Of a stretch of 64,000 nucleotides of DNA, positions 63,861-64,000 are shown piece by piece. Every line of letters starts with the position of its first letter. Position 1 is the first letter of the stretch. The notes beneath the pieces are model-generated. The model ran no database searches, was not told the DNA's origin, and saw nothing but the letters and a program-made list of their open reading frames with translations. Source of the stretch: Euglena gracilis (Eukaryota; Euglenida; Euglenophyceae; Euglenales). A program made the translations under genes and the position numbers. The DNA lies in contig CP154957.1 of NCBI GenBank assembly GCA_039621445.1, positions 35,470,227 through 35,534,226 of the forward strand, in the 5' to 3' direction.

Positions 63861-64000
63861 GTCGGCAGTTCTCCACTGGACCCCTCATGGCTGCCCCAGC
63901 AGACAGAAAGCTTCATCAAGCTTGCGGGGTTCCCCATTTTTGGGAAATGTGACCCCCCCCAAATTCCCTGGCGGGGTGCCAGGTTGTTGGAACCAACTTT

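Noticed and set aside
1-64000. Prokaryotic or plasmid origin
   Set aside because: No operons, ribosome binding sites or dense coding; split modules, splice-like junctions and hAT elements indicate a eukaryotic nucleus.

Overview
This window looks like nuclear DNA of a microbial eukaryote, probably an alga or related protist. Coding signal comes as short, very GC-rich open blocks (several about 70-78% GC by eye), bounded by plausible GT...AG splice sites and separated by long, AT-richer or low-complexity DNA. There are no bacterial-style operons or ribosome binding sites. I cannot name the species. A dinoflagellate, pelagophyte or haptophyte-like alga would fit, but that is inference.

About 0-22 kb is almost entirely mobile-element wreckage. 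Two related cut-up genes (1.4-1.9 kb minus strand, 9.9-10.5 kb plus strand) look like tyrosine-recombinase proteins, each enclosed by arrays of its own short palindrome. At 4.4-8.9 kb two copies of one ~0.9-1.0 kb element carry different younger insertions: a 3-bp-TSD element and a hAT fragment in the first copy, a TA-flanked element in the second. Each copy is the empty site for the other's insertions, so three target duplications can be read directly. Further elements lie at 2.8, 3.7, 12.6, 14.1-15.0 (with a perfect 59-bp-arm hairpin), 16.2-19.7 (long inverted repeats) and 19.7-20.8 kb.

About 22-46 kb holds scattered plus-strand exon candidates rich in Ala, Arg, Glu and Gln that read as coiled coil or low-complexity protein, with possible 3' ends near 25.6 and 30.1 kb. 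TA-flanked miniature elements with C/G-run termini are interspersed. One (40.5-41.0 kb) keeps a 49-residue tail ending in a PCNA-interacting (PIP) box, as known for pogo-type transposases. A 1.0-kb hAT element at 42.0-43.0 kb sits inside one such element and itself contains another.

About 46-64 kb, plus strand, encodes roughly nine copies of a ~50-residue module resembling the C-terminal helical region of cysteinyl-tRNA synthetase (ERxxHRxxxDFxxADRxxxELxxxGVxxDDxxxxW). Most copies are split by an intron before the Gly-Val strand; two are intronless. This is probably one large gene running off the right edge, perhaps starting with a hydrophobic leader exon near 46.4 kb. Its introns have collected elements, including a 3.3-kb element (53,281-56,578) with 26-bp perfect terminal repeats, a 5-bp duplication, 13 copies of a palindromic GAATGCGCA-type site and a 446-codon minus-strand open frame. 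That element and the module gene are the most novel-looking parts of the window. No rRNA, tRNA or CRISPR array was recognised.
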